In this document: piece after piece, positions 50,978 to 59,406 of the stretch
Layout: each line of letters begins with the position of its first letter
Position numbering within the stretch: position 1 is the stretch's first letter
Assembly (NCBI RefSeq): GCF_013280495.1
Contig: NZ_JABSSX010000005.1
Coordinates: 186,001 to 250,000 of the forward strand
Length of the DNA stretch: 64,000 nucleotides
Source of the DNA: Brevibacterium permense
GTDB lineage: Bacteria > Actinomycetota > Actinomycetes > Actinomycetales > Brevibacteriaceae
Direction: 5' to 3'
Made by a program: the position numbers and the translations under genes
Notes under the pieces: model-generated
Database searches by the model: none
What the model was told of the DNA's origin: nothing
What the model saw: only the letters and a program-made list of their open reading frames with translations

Positions 50978-51502
50978 TCAGGCCTCGGCCGCGGCTGTCA
51001 GCCAGGCGCCTGATCTCAGCCTTTCGGCGAGCTGCTTGAGTCTCTTGAGCGAGGCGAGCAGATTCGCCGCGGTCGTCGACTGCGCCCGCGACAGACGCTT
51101 CGGATCGCGCAGCTCGGTCCAGTCATAGGTGTGACGAACCAGGACCGTATCGTCCCCGGTCGGTTCGATGTCCCACACCCACTTCTGACCGAACGGCTCT
51201 CCACCCACTTCGGAGGGCTTCCAGGCGATGCGCCTGCCCTCGGCGAAGTCGACGATGTGGTTCTCCCGGTCCACGCCCTTGGTCAGAGTCGCGATGAACG
51301 AGCCCCCGGCCCCCTGCACTCGCTGGCCCTCGACGGCCGAGCCGAGGTTGTCGTTGCCGTCCCATTCCGGCTGTAGCTGCGGGTCGGCGATGAGTTCGAA
51401 GACCGCCTCGGCGGGAGCTGAGATCTCGATCTCGGCAGTGACGACCTTGAGGACCGGGTCGATCGAATCGAACACGGAAGCATCGGGGGTCTGCTCGGTC
51501 AT
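50978..51502 (-). CDS. SRPBCC family protein (polyketide cyclase/START-like)
   Basis: A 174-residue protein with a single SRPBCC fold: TAEIEISAPAEAVFELIADP (about 24-43), QPEWDGND, then VDFAEGRRIAWKPSEVGGEP and TVLVRHTYDWTEL. These proteins bind hydrophobic ligands or act as cyclases or stress proteins; the ligand is unknown. ATG 51502 has AGGA five bases upstream. Confidence 0.8.
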   Translation of the reverse strand: MTEQTPDASVFDSIDPVLKVVTAEIEISAPAEAVFELIADPQLQPEWDGNDNLGSAVEGQRVQGAGGSFIATLTKGVDRENHIVDFAEGRRIAWKPSEVGGEPFGQKWVWDIEPTGDDTVLVRHTYDWTELRDPKRLSRAQSTTAANLLASLKRLKQLAERLRSGAWLTAAAEA

Positions 51503-51610
51503 GGAGTCCTGCCTTCGTGCGTGGTCCAACCTCGTCGTCAAGCTGAAGTGCGGAGTGCGGAGTGGATCGGACACGGTCAGAATACACGGACCCGCCGCCC
51601 CGTTCCTCGC

Positions 51611-51668
51611 GGGCGGGAACCCGCCGCGTCAGTCCTCGAGGGCGGGAACCCGCCGCGTCAGTCCTCGA
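51611..51668. repeat. Two tandem 29-base units
   Basis: Units 51611-51639 and 51640-51668 are identical and each contains a GGGCGGGAACCCGCC hairpin. The second unit covers the stop codon of the LssY_C gene, so the repeat has shaped the end of that protein. A third, partial unit start follows. Confidence 0.8.
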
Positions 51669-53127
51669 GGGCGCGGTCCTGTCGTTCGGCACGCAGAGCT
51701 GCCGTGCTGAACCGGGTGAACATTCGGGAGGAGTCGCTCGACAGCGCCAGCAGCACCGCCACCTGCATGGCGATGGTCGTCAGCGCATACATGTTCGTCG
51801 CCAGGTCGCGGTCTCCGGTGAAGTAGTTCGTCATCGACACGATCACGGAGATCGTCGAGAGTGTGAGGATCCACAGCCTGGCCCGGTTGCTGCCGCGGAA
51901 CACCGACGTCGAGGCGATGACCTGCAGACACCCGATGAGGAGGCTGACGCCGACGAGGACTCCAGCGACGATGCGCGTGGCCGTGTCGTCGCTGATGGCT
52001 GCGATGTCCGAGCTGTAGCCGACGACTTCGGAGCGCAGTCCGTTCCAATCGAGGAGCATACTGATCACATCCCACGCTTGGAAGAGCAGCAGGACGAGCA
52101 CGAGGGCAGCCCCGACGACGGTCTGCAGCGGGCGCTGTCGCCACAGCGTCTTCGTGACTTCGGACACGCTGCGTGAATCAGAGTAGATGCGGGTGGCGTC
52201 GAGCGCCAGCTCCAGGCGTTCGGGGTGATCGGCCTCGTCGGCGACCACCTCGGTGACGTCGACGATCGGCAGGTGCCCGTCGGTGATGATCGCATCGCCG
52301 CCGCCGTTGCGGGAATGGTATCCGGTGGAGAAGTCCTTGATCCGATCGACCGCGATCACTTCATTGGCACGGGTGACTGTGTCGACGATATGGTCTCGTT
52401 CGACGTCGGTGTTCTCTTCGATCTTGTGGGTCAGCTGGAGGGTGAACAGGGAGATGCCGACGGCTTTGTCATAGGTACCGGCGGCCAGCCAATCGGCCTG
52501 ATGTCCGCCGGGCAGCAGCCATCCGCGCGGGCATTTCCAGAACCGCACATGGTGGCGCTGGCCCGGGTCTCCGTCGACTTCCTGCTGGTAGGCGAAGTCC
52601 TGACGGCGGCCGAACAGCAGCAGCGGGGACACCGGAGCCTGCGGGTAGCTGCGCTTCGTCACCGTCGACCGGATGATCTCCCACGTCGATGCGGGAGTGA
52701 TGCTGTCGGCGAGGATCCATCCGGCTTCGCGCATCGCATGGTGGATCTGCGCTTCCTCACCGCGCCAGGCGAGATTGACCGGATCGCCGAGCAGACCGTC
52801 AGAGGTGCGAGTGCGGCCAATGAAGTAGTTCGGCACATAGATCTGGGACAGGATGCGGTGCAGCCGGGGCAGAGCCAGGTACGACACGACTCCCCAGAAT
52901 ACGAGCAGCGTGAGCACCTGCCACCAGCCGAGGCTGAATCCCTTGAGCAGGATGAGCAGCGCCAGCCAAGTCGAGGCAGCGCCGGCGAACAGGAAGAACA
53001 GGTAGTCGAGCACCCCGGTGGGCGTGAAGTGGTGTCGCCGATAGACGAACGGCTGCCTCAGCCGCCGCTTCTGCCCGACCGCCGCACCGGCCGCATCCGT
53101 TCCGTCCGTCGTCCCGCCCGTTGTCAT
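51658..53127 (-). CDS. LssY C-terminal domain membrane protein
   Basis: A 489-residue protein. Two N-terminal membrane segments (about 38-80: GVLDYLFFLFAGAASTWLAL, VLTLLVFWGVVSYLAL) precede a soluble LssY_C domain (about 110-290) with GWILADSITPASTWEIIRST, LFGRRQDFAYQQEVDG and DKAVGISLFTLQLTHKIEEN. Four more membrane segments follow toward the C-terminus. LssY_C proteins are often tied to envelope lipids or secretion, without a proven activity. The last codons lie in a tandem repeat. Confidence 0.78.
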   Translation of the reverse strand: MTTGGTTDGTDAAGAAVGQKRRLRQPFVYRRHHFTPTGVLDYLFFLFAGAASTWLALLILLKGFSLGWWQVLTLLVFWGVVSYLALPRLHRILSQIYVPNYFIGRTRTSDGLLGDPVNLAWRGEEAQIHHAMREAGWILADSITPASTWEIIRSTVTKRSYPQAPVSPLLLFGRRQDFAYQQEVDGDPGQRHHVRFWKCPRGWLLPGGHQADWLAAGTYDKAVGISLFTLQLTHKIEENTDVERDHIVDTVTRANEVIAVDRIKDFSTGYHSRNGGGDAIITDGHLPIVDVTEVVADEADHPERLELALDATRIYSDSRSVSEVTKTLWRQRPLQTVVGAALVLVLLLFQAWDVISMLLDWNGLRSEVVGYSSDIAAISDDTATRIVAGVLVGVSLLIGCLQVIASTSVFRGSNRARLWILTLSTISVIVSMTNYFTGDRDLATNMYALTTIAMQVAVLLALSSDSSRMFTRFSTAALRAERQDRALED

Positions 53128-53188
53128 GAGGGCCAGTTTAGTGATCAGTGCTCAGCCGCCGGAATGAGGAAGACCCGACATCCCTTCG

Positions 53189-53276
53189 CCGAGGCGGTCG
53201 GAACGCGGATTCCCGTCTTCCCCTCACCGAGGCGGCCGGAACGCGGATTCCCGTCTTCCCCTCACCGAGGCGGCCC
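53189..53276. repeat. 38-base tandem repeat carrying CCGAGGCGG
   Basis: About 2.3 copies with period 38: CCGAGGCGG occurs at 53189, 53227 and 53265, with GGAACGCGGATTCCCGTCTT between. It lies between the LssY_C gene start and the end of the MerR-HEAT gene. Confidence 0.85.
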
Positions 53277-53288
53277 GACCGGAATCGG

Positions 53289-54359
53289 TCAGGTTCGTCC
53301 CTTGCTCGATGTCTGCTCCCGTCGGCGGCGACCGAGTGCGGCGAGAGCGGTGGCTGCGAGCTCCGGGCTGTCGTCGTCGCTGAGCTCGGCAATGAGGTCA
53401 CCGCTGCGGTCGCCGGACATCTCGAGGAGGACCTGGAGCACTCGGAACCGTATCTGCGGATCGTTCGAGTCCGCTTGTCGGTGCAGTTCGGTGAGTACCC
53501 GTTCGCCGATGTCGGCAGTCGGTCCGGTCGCGTCGACGATGAAGCCGAGTGTCTCGGCGGCCTCGATGTCCTTCGGTCCATTCATTGCCATGTCGAGCAG
53601 CACGGGTACAGCTTTCTCATCACCTGAGCGGCCGAGGGTGAGTGCGGCGATGCTGCGGATATCAGGGTCGACATCGTCGAGTCCCTTGTCCAGCGCCTGC
53701 CGGATCATCGAAATCGAGCGTGAGTCGAGTTTCTCATCAGGTGTGGTCCTGCGGATCTCGTCGAGGGCCAGCAGTGCATTGCGACGCACTTGGGCAGATG
53801 CGTCGTCCATTCCGACCACCACATGGGGCACGGCCTCGGCACTGGCCTGGGCGAGCGCCCACCGCATGGCCCCGGCCGCGTTGAGCACGGTCTCCTGCAG
53901 GACTGCCTGCGACAGGGCCTCGATCGGCATTCCTCCGTCGACTCCGCTGCCGAGTGCGGCCTTGTGCCGTTGGATGGCATCGCCGGATTCGAGAGAGCGC
54001 ATGAGATCGATGGTGTACAGGAGAGACTCGCCGTCGGCTCGACCGAGCCGAGCGACGGACTGGAGGTGGTCGAGCAGACGCTGCTCGGCCGCGATCCGCT
54101 CACGTGCCTGGTCGATGAGGTCCCCGAGCACTGTGCCGGGGTCGAAGTCCGGCTCGGACAACACCCGACCGACTTCGGTCAGAGACATCCCGAGTTTGCG
54201 CAGACCCTCGATGTGGAAGATGCGCCCGATATCGGCATCGGAGTACTCCCGGTAGCCGGCAGGCGTCCGCTGGCTGGGCGAGACGAGGCCCAATGATTCG
54301 TAGTGGCGCAGCATGCGTGCGCTCACGCCGGAGCGCCGGGCCACTTCGCCGATGAGCAT
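53289..54359 (-). CDS. MerR family regulator with C-terminal HEAT repeats
   Basis: A 356-residue chimera. Residues 1-70 are a MerR winged helix (LIGEVARRSGVSARMLRHYE, GLVSPSQRTPAGYREYSDAD), followed by a dimerisation coiled coil to about 125 (GDLIDQARERIAAEQRLLDH). Residues about 145-350 are alpha-helical HEAT-like repeats (VVVGMDDASAQVRRNALLAL, DPDIRSIAALTLGRSGDEKA, DPQIRFRVLQVLLEMSGDRS). A HEAT array in place of a ligand-binding domain suggests regulation by a protein partner. ATG 54359 follows AAGAGGTGAC. The upstream same-strand gene encodes another HEAT protein, an obvious candidate partner. Confidence 0.82.
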   Translation of the reverse strand: MLIGEVARRSGVSARMLRHYESLGLVSPSQRTPAGYREYSDADIGRIFHIEGLRKLGMSLTEVGRVLSEPDFDPGTVLGDLIDQARERIAAEQRLLDHLQSVARLGRADGESLLYTIDLMRSLESGDAIQRHKAALGSGVDGGMPIEALSQAVLQETVLNAAGAMRWALAQASAEAVPHVVVGMDDASAQVRRNALLALDEIRRTTPDEKLDSRSISMIRQALDKGLDDVDPDIRSIAALTLGRSGDEKAVPVLLDMAMNGPKDIEAAETLGFIVDATGPTADIGERVLTELHRQADSNDPQIRFRVLQVLLEMSGDRSGDLIAELSDDDSPELAATALAALGRRRREQTSSKGRT

Positions 54360-54594
54360 TGTCACCTCTTCTCTGCTGTCAGCCACTCTATGCCGCAATC
54401 GCGGCGCTCCGGGTGCATTGTTCCGAAGTTCACCGATGCCTGGGACCTTTCGGACATCGCTCAACGGTCGCAGGCGGACTTCGCACAGGTGCTGGAACAG
54501 CGCCCTGAAGGAAGGGATCCGAGACCTCGGCCGTGTGTCGGCGGGCTTGCCCCACCCGTCGGCACACGCACGATCGGACCTTCCCTGTGCCGAT

Positions 54595-55230
54595 CTAGAC
54601 CGTGGTCTCGGACCCCAGTGCGACCACCCGCTTGGCTGCGTCCAAGACGTGGGCGAAGCCGGCATCCGGGTCATCGAACATGTCCCGGGTCGCCATGGCG
54701 TGAGCCCGCACTGTGTCGTCCTCTGCGTGAAGCCTCTCATCGACCACTGACACGAGATCCTCGCCGAGGGCCACAATCGCTCGGCTGAGGCTCTTCTGCA
54801 TCTCGAGATCCCCTCGCCCCAACTGCGCCACCAGGGCGGATGCCAGCTCATCACGATCTTCACCGGGCACAAGGGCAACGGCGGCTCTCCACGCGCTGCG
54901 GGCCACCTCGGTGTCGGCATGGGCGATGAGGGCGTTGCCGATCCGGGCCGGGTCCATGGCCGGCCAGGCGCGGACGTCACCGATCTTCGACAGGGTGTGC
55001 AGGGATTGGCTGATCGCCTGCGGCAGCGGCGAGTCGAGTTCGGCGACGAGGCGGGCAACGGTGTCGTCGGCGGGCAGTCGAGTGAGCGCCCAGGTGAGCA
55101 TGTCGCGGACGAAGAAGTCCGGTTCGATGCGGCACCGGGCGATGAGCACGTCGAGGTCACGGGGCTCGGCCCGGGTGCCGATAGCCATCGCCGCTTGCAG
55201 GCGCTGGTGGCTGTTGAGTGGATGTGTCAT
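54595..55230 (-). CDS. HEAT repeat protein
   Basis: A 211-residue all-helical protein made of HEAT-like repeats (EPDFFVRDMLTWALTRLPAD, LDSPLPQAISQSLHTLSKIG, HADTEVARSAWRAAVALVPG, EDDTVRAHAMATRDMFDDPD). It has no enzyme motif or membrane segment. ATG 55230 has an excellent AAGGAGG site; a longer frame from 55269 is less likely. It is transcribed toward the MerR-HEAT gene 235 bases downstream. It may bind or modulate that regulator; this is inference from shared repeats and order. Confidence 0.75.
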   Translation of the reverse strand: MTHPLNSHQRLQAAMAIGTRAEPRDLDVLIARCRIEPDFFVRDMLTWALTRLPADDTVARLVAELDSPLPQAISQSLHTLSKIGDVRAWPAMDPARIGNALIAHADTEVARSAWRAAVALVPGEDRDELASALVAQLGRGDLEMQKSLSRAIVALGEDLVSVVDERLHAEDDTVRAHAMATRDMFDDPDAGFAHVLDAAKRVVALGSETTV

Positions 55231-55328
55231 GGTCTCCACCTCCTTGTCACTCAGTGAAGACCCTGACATCGTGTCAAGGTCAAGCAGATCAGACTGAACT
55301 CATTCCCACCCCTGGAGCGGAGCCTCGA

Positions 55329-55505
55329 ATGGACAAGATCGATTTCAAGAGATCGCTGCCGAGTTTCTGCGCGAAGCAGGGGCGATTCGACCTCATCGAG
55401 GTGCCGGAATCGCAGTACCTCATGATCGATGGCCCCGGGGACTCGAACACCTCGCCGGATTTCGCATCGGCGCTGACGGGCCTCTATCCGCTCGCCTATG
55501 GGTGC
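55329..55505 (+). pseudogene. N-terminal remnant of a GyrI-like small-molecule-binding protein
   Basis: The first 58 or so codons (MDKIDFKRSLPSFCAKQGRF, then FDLIEVPESQYLMIDGPGD and TSPDFASALTGLYPLAYG) match the start of GyrI-like proteins, which are normally about 200 residues. After about 55505 the frame becomes Cys/Pro/Glu-rich and antisense to the next gene, so homology stops. The ATG has a GGAG-containing leader. It is probably a truncated relic; GyrI domains bind ligands and often accompany MerR-type regulators, such as the one nearby. Confidence 0.6.
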
Positions 55506-55555
55506 CGACGATGCTGCTCGCCCGTCCTACCAGGGACTCAGCCGCGGCCCGAGAC

Positions 55556-55822
55556 TCAGCCTCCGCTCGTCCAACCTCCGGACACCGGAGCAGTGGTGCT
55601 CGGACCGGGGCCGCCGTCCGAGTCGGAATCGGAGGATGAGGATCCGATCGACGAGGAGTCCGAGGTCGGCGATGAACCTGTCGACGACGATTCCGAAGAC
55701 AGAAAGATGACGGCGACGAGGATGCCGGCAACGGTCAGGATGCCGAGAGCGACGAAGGAGAAGACCACAATGAGGCAGGTCATCAGAGGTGGGCGGTTGT
55801 TGCGCCGAACGATTCTCACCAT
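55556..55822 (-). CDS. Small single-pass membrane protein with a Ser/Asp-rich tail
   Basis: An 88-residue protein: a basic N-terminus (MVRIVRRNNRPP), one membrane segment (CLIVVFSFVALGILTVAGIL, about 15-40) and a low-complexity tail of Ser and Asp ending TTAPVSGGWTSGG. I recognise no family. The charge pattern predicts the tail outside. It is short enough to be doubtful, but the membrane segment favours a real gene. Confidence 0.5.
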   Translation of the reverse strand: MVRIVRRNNRPPLMTCLIVVFSFVALGILTVAGILVAVIFLSSESSSTGSSPTSDSSSIGSSSSDSDSDGGPGPSTTAPVSGGWTSGG

Positions 55823-55973
55823 GGTTCAAGCCTAAGCTGTGCGGGGTCATCCGAAACCGGTCCGCACTCGGCTCCGCTCGCCCCCTCACCGCCACTCGGC
55901 CGTGACCTTCCTGTGATAAGAACCTCGGCGTTGCCTCATGCAGTCTTAAGTTTGTTGCATTATCGTTATATTC

Positions 55974-56561
55974 ATGCCTCGTCTGACATCATCTCGCAAG
56001 GGCCGCCGGTCCGTGCTCACTGGTGCCCTCATCGGGCTCGGGGCTGCAGTGATGGCACTGGTCGTGGGCGCCGTCATCATCCTCAATTCCCCCATTTCGT
56101 TCGGGTCCACGAAGATCAGGCAGATGCAGATGGCTTCGGTCAACCAGCTCAGTCAGCAGCAGATCGACAATGCTCGGCTCATCATCGGCGTCGGCCGCGG
56201 CGGCAACTTCGACGACCATGCGATCAGGATCGCCCTGATGACGGCGCTGCAGGAGTCTTCGCTGCGCAATCTGGATTCCGGCGATCGTGATTCGGTGGGC
56301 CTGTTCCAGCAGCGTCCTTCACAGGGCTGGGGCGAGCCCCATCAGCTCACCGATCCCATCTACGCGGCCAAGGCGTTCTATGGGATCAACCCCGAGGTCG
56401 AGAACCCCGGCCTCAATCAGATCGACGGCTGGGATTCGATGTCGCCGACCGAAGCCGCACAGTCCGTGCAGCGCTCAGCATTGCCAGATGCCTATGGGCA
56501 GTGGGAGTCCTTGGCCCATGACCTCCTCGGATCGCAGGCCGACGTCGAAGCCCTCGACTGA
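55974..56561 (+). CDS. Secreted or membrane-anchored lytic-transglycosylase-like protein
   Basis: A 195-residue protein with an N-terminal signal anchor (about 14-38: VLTGALIGLGAAVMALVVGA). The domain IALMTALQESSLRNLDSGDR, then DSVGLFQQRPSQGWGEPHQL, is the actinobacterial pattern often found beside peptidoglycan hydrolase domains; the Glu in QESSL is the candidate catalytic residue. It may cut or bind cell wall glycan. Such proteins are sometimes mislabelled as metal transporters. The upstream region is AT-rich (TTGTTGCATTATCGTTATA). Confidence 0.7.
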   Translation: MPRLTSSRKGRRSVLTGALIGLGAAVMALVVGAVIILNSPISFGSTKIRQMQMASVNQLSQQQIDNARLIIGVGRGGNFDDHAIRIALMTALQESSLRNLDSGDRDSVGLFQQRPSQGWGEPHQLTDPIYAAKAFYGINPEVENPGLNQIDGWDSMSPTEAAQSVQRSALPDAYGQWESLAHDLLGSQADVEALD

Positions 56562-56661
56562 GGCGCGGGCAGCTCCGACCGCCCGAACCCCGCGACAGCC
56601 ACGACCACTCCACAGTGCCGGATATCGCACGACCACCCCGGTTGTCCGGTAATCTGCACTC

Positions 56662-57021
56662 ATGGCTTCCGTTCCCGATTCCGTTCCCGTCAATGACGAC
56701 GTCGAGCAGCTCCTGCTCAATCCCGAGGACCATCTCGAAGCCATCACCGAGACTGCCGACCTCTTCAAGGCACTTGCCACACCCTCCCGGCTGAAGATGC
56801 TGCTCGTCCTCACCCACGGCGAGGCCACTGTCACCCACATCGTCGAGGCGACCGGACTGTCCCAGCCGCTGGTGTCCCAGCACCTGAAGTTCCTCCGCGG
56901 ACTCCACCTCGTCGGAGTGAATCGGATCGGCCGCGAAGCCTACTATTCGCTCAAGGACGACCACGTCGCCCACATCATCGTCGACGCCATCGCCCACACG
57001 ATCGAGGCCCACGAACACTGA
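56662..57021 (+). CDS. ArsR/SmtB family metal-sensing repressor
   Basis: A 119-residue winged-helix regulator with core LFKALATPSRLKMLLVLTHG and recognition helix ATGLSQPLVSQHLKFLRGL. The last helix contains D99-x-H101-x10-H112-x2-E115, the exact spacing of the zinc site of SmtB (D-x-H-x10-H-x2-E), so zinc or cobalt/nickel sensing is likely. A -10-like TAATCT (56650-56655) ends six bases before the ATG with no ribosome binding site, indicating a leaderless transcript. No metal transporter is adjacent in the window. Confidence 0.82.
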   Translation: MASVPDSVPVNDDVEQLLLNPEDHLEAITETADLFKALATPSRLKMLLVLTHGEATVTHIVEATGLSQPLVSQHLKFLRGLHLVGVNRIGREAYYSLKDDHVAHIIVDAIAHTIEAHEH

Positions 57022-57059
57022 GTTCCACCCGGGGCGCTGCTTCCGCAGCGATTCCTTCG

Positions 57060-57163
57060 CCGAGACGGCCCACCGTTCCCAGCCCACAGCAGCGAATCTC
57101 TGGCCGAGGCGGCCCACCGTTCCCAGCCCACAGCAGCGAATCCCTCGCCGAGGCAGCCCACCC
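57060..57163. repeat. 44-base tandem repeat carrying CCGAGGCGG variants
   Basis: About 2.3 copies with period 44, starting at 57060 (CCGAGACGG), 57104 (CCGAGGCGG) and 57148 (CCGAGGCAG), each followed by CCCACCGTTCCCAGCCCACA or a truncated form. It fills the gap between the convergent ArsR and EamA genes and ends at the EamA stop codon. Confidence 0.85.
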
Positions 57164-58099
57164 CTACCGACGGCGCCGACGTGTCAAAGCCTCGGGTCCT
57201 CCACCGACGACCCAGACGATGAGGGCCACGAGGACGGCGCCGATCCACTGGCCCGCCTGCAGCCGCTCCCCGGCAACGAGGGATCCGAGCACCACTGCGG
57301 ACAGCGGTTGGAGCAGCATGAGCGCCGCGGTCATCGGCACCGGCACCAGCGGGCTGGAGATGCTCAGCAGCACCCACGACAGCGCCTGACCGCATACGGC
57401 CAGGGCGATCATCCAGCCCCAACCGGCCCAGCCGAGGTCGAAGTCGAGTCCGCCGAGGGTCAGCCCGGCGACCGCGGTCATCATCCCGGCGGCAATCGTG
57501 CCCACCTGGACCGGGGCGACGACGAAGTCTCCGGCGACCTTCCGGCTGTGGTGGATGCCGAAGATGTAGACGCCGTAGAGCACACCGGACAGGACCCCGA
57601 AGATCGCTCCCCGCATCGGATTCGCTGCCGTCTCGTCGGCGCCGAACACTCCCCCGGTCAGCAGCATGCCGATGATCATGATCGGCACACAGCAGATGAA
57701 CAGCCATCCCGGCCGGGACCCGCCGAACACCCACACCAGCGCCGGGAACACGATGACCTGCACGCTGATGAGGACCGTGGACACGCCCAGACCGGCGTCG
57801 AGCACGCTCTGCGCCCACAGCACATAGTCGATTCCGAGCGCCGCTCCGGAGACCGCGGCGATGAGGATCGCCTTCGGCGGGAAACGGCCGTGCCGGCGCA
57901 GCTCGAGCACCGCCAACGGGGCGAGCACAATGACCGCTATCCAACACCGCAGGAAGGCAGCGGTGGGAGCGGTAGCCTCGGCGAGGATGACGAACAATCC
58001 GGCCGATCCGAGCAGGACGGCGGCCAGGATGATGCCGAGAACCGGCAAGGACTTTGGCGTTGGAGGCGGCCCTCCCGACGGCACATCCTCGGCGCTCAT
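57164..58099 (-). CDS. EamA/DMT family transporter
   Basis: A 311-residue protein with ten hydrophobic segments in two EamA repeats (about 18-145 and 170-300); typical stretches are LGSAGLFVILAEATAPTAAF, SGAALGIDYVLWAQSVLDAG and LMLLQPLSAVVLGSLVAGERL near the second repeat end. It probably exports small metabolites such as amino acids; the cargo is unknown. The start ATG 58099 follows AAGGATATCCG. The aminotransferase gene ends 40 bases upstream in the same direction, so co-transcription and export of an amino-acid-like compound is possible. Confidence 0.83.
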   Translation of the reverse strand: MSAEDVPSGGPPPTPKSLPVLGIILAAVLLGSAGLFVILAEATAPTAAFLRCWIAVIVLAPLAVLELRRHGRFPPKAILIAAVSGAALGIDYVLWAQSVLDAGLGVSTVLISVQVIVFPALVWVFGGSRPGWLFICCVPIMIIGMLLTGGVFGADETAANPMRGAIFGVLSGVLYGVYIFGIHHSRKVAGDFVVAPVQVGTIAAGMMTAVAGLTLGGLDFDLGWAGWGWMIALAVCGQALSWVLLSISSPLVPVPMTAALMLLQPLSAVVLGSLVAGERLQAGQWIGAVLVALIVWVVGGGPEALTRRRRR

Positions 58100-58139
58100 C
58101 GGATATCCTTGTCGGAACTCATCTCACGACGTTCGGGGC

Positions 58140-59402
58140 TCAGCCCATGAAGTCGAGGATGCGGTCGATGGCTTCGGCCGTGCGGTCCGCTCCGACGGCC
58201 AGCGACAGGCGCACCGAACGGGGGCCGTCTACGGAGTCGAAGTCGTCACCGGGGGCGAGCGCGACGCCGGTGGCGTCGAGCACCTGCGCGCACCACTGGC
58301 CGGCGGTGGCGAGTCCTGCGCGGTCGAGGATGTCGTCGACTCTCGCGTACATGTAGAAGGCGCCGTCGGGTGGGGCCATCTCGCCGAAGCCGAGGTCGGC
58401 AACGGCACCCAGCACATGTTCGCGTGCACCGGCGAACGAAGCCACTGCGGCCTCGCATTCGGCATAGGACTCGTCCGTGAAAGCCGCGACCGCCGCGTAC
58501 TGCGCCGGAACCGGGGCGCACAGGGAGAGGTTGCCGGTGACGTTCTGGGCCGGGGCGACGAGCGCTTCGGGCAGGATCGCCCAGCCGAGGCGCCAACCGG
58601 TCATGCCCCAGTATTTGGAGAACGAGGAGATGACGATCGCATTGTCGTCGTGGGCGAGTGCGCATTCTCCGCGGGTGCCGATGTAGCTGATGCCGTGGTA
58701 GATCTCGTCGGAGATCACCTGCACCCCGTTGTCCCGGCACCACTCGACGAGGCGGCCGAGCGCCTCGGGGCCGATCATCGTGCCGGTCGGGTTCGCAGGC
58801 GAGGCGAGCATGAGCCCCTTGAGCGGGGCCTTCGCATGGGCGGCGGCCAAGAGGTCGACGGTGGGCTGGAACCCTTCGTCGGCACCGCAGTCGAGTTCGA
58901 CGACCTCGCAGCCGAGTGCCGCGAGGATGTTCTTGTACGCGCCGTAGCCGGGTCGGGCCAGGGCCACCCGGTCGCCGACGTCGAAACAGGTGAGGAACGT
59001 CGTCTGGAAGGCGCCGGAGGATCCGGTCGTCACGGCGATGCGGTCGGGTGCGATGTCGAGTCCGTACCAGTCGCGGTAGTGGGAGGCGATGGCTTCGCGC
59101 AGTTCGGGGATGCCGAAGATCGGCGAGTATCCGAGTCCGGTGCCGTCGGTCATGACCTCGGCGGCACGGGCGAGCACGGGGCTGGGCGCGCCCTGGGTCG
59201 GTTCGCCCAGACACATGGCGATCGTGTCGCGACCGGCGCGCTGCATCTGCCCGACGGTGGCGACGATGCCCATCGCGGCGAACGGTTTGACGAGCCCGGA
59301 CCGGGCAGAGGCAGCCGGGATGTTTTTGGCGGAGGCGGCCGGACCGGACACGGCGTTGGCACGGGTGGTGGGGTCCGCCTCGGCGGGGGTGGATGAGGTC
59401 AT
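58140..59402 (-). CDS. PLP-dependent aminotransferase (class I/II)
   Basis: A 420-residue fold-type I enzyme. After a disordered leader of about 35 residues come CLGEPTQGAPSPVLARAAEV, GYSPIFGIPELREAIASHY, ASPANPTGTMIGPEAL, VISDEIYHGISY and SSFSKYWGMTGWRLGW with the PLP lysine near residue 263. It resembles aspartate/aromatic-type aminotransferases; the amino donor is unknown. ATG 59402 is chosen; it lies five bases after the AhpD-like gene, indicating an operon. Confidence 0.83.
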   Translation of the reverse strand: MTSSTPAEADPTTRANAVSGPAASAKNIPAASARSGLVKPFAAMGIVATVGQMQRAGRDTIAMCLGEPTQGAPSPVLARAAEVMTDGTGLGYSPIFGIPELREAIASHYRDWYGLDIAPDRIAVTTGSSGAFQTTFLTCFDVGDRVALARPGYGAYKNILAALGCEVVELDCGADEGFQPTVDLLAAAHAKAPLKGLMLASPANPTGTMIGPEALGRLVEWCRDNGVQVISDEIYHGISYIGTRGECALAHDDNAIVISSFSKYWGMTGWRLGWAILPEALVAPAQNVTGNLSLCAPVPAQYAAVAAFTDESYAECEAAVASFAGAREHVLGAVADLGFGEMAPPDGAFYMYARVDDILDRAGLATAGQWCAQVLDATGVALAPGDDFDSVDGPRSVRLSLAVGADRTAEAIDRILDFMG

Positions 59403-59406
59403 CGGT

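Noticed and set aside
52225-54255. Plus-strand 676-codon reading frame
   Set aside because: It runs antisense to the LssY_C and MerR-HEAT genes, crosses the tandem repeat at 53189, and its composition is that of a shadow frame.
55506-55835. Continuation of the GyrI-like frame as a functional 168-residue protein
   Set aside because: After about codon 59 the sequence is Pro/Glu/Asp-rich and antisense to a plausible small membrane protein gene, unlike any GyrI-like domain.
57861-59396. Plus-strand 511-codon reading frame
   Set aside because: It is the antisense shadow of the EamA and aminotransferase genes.
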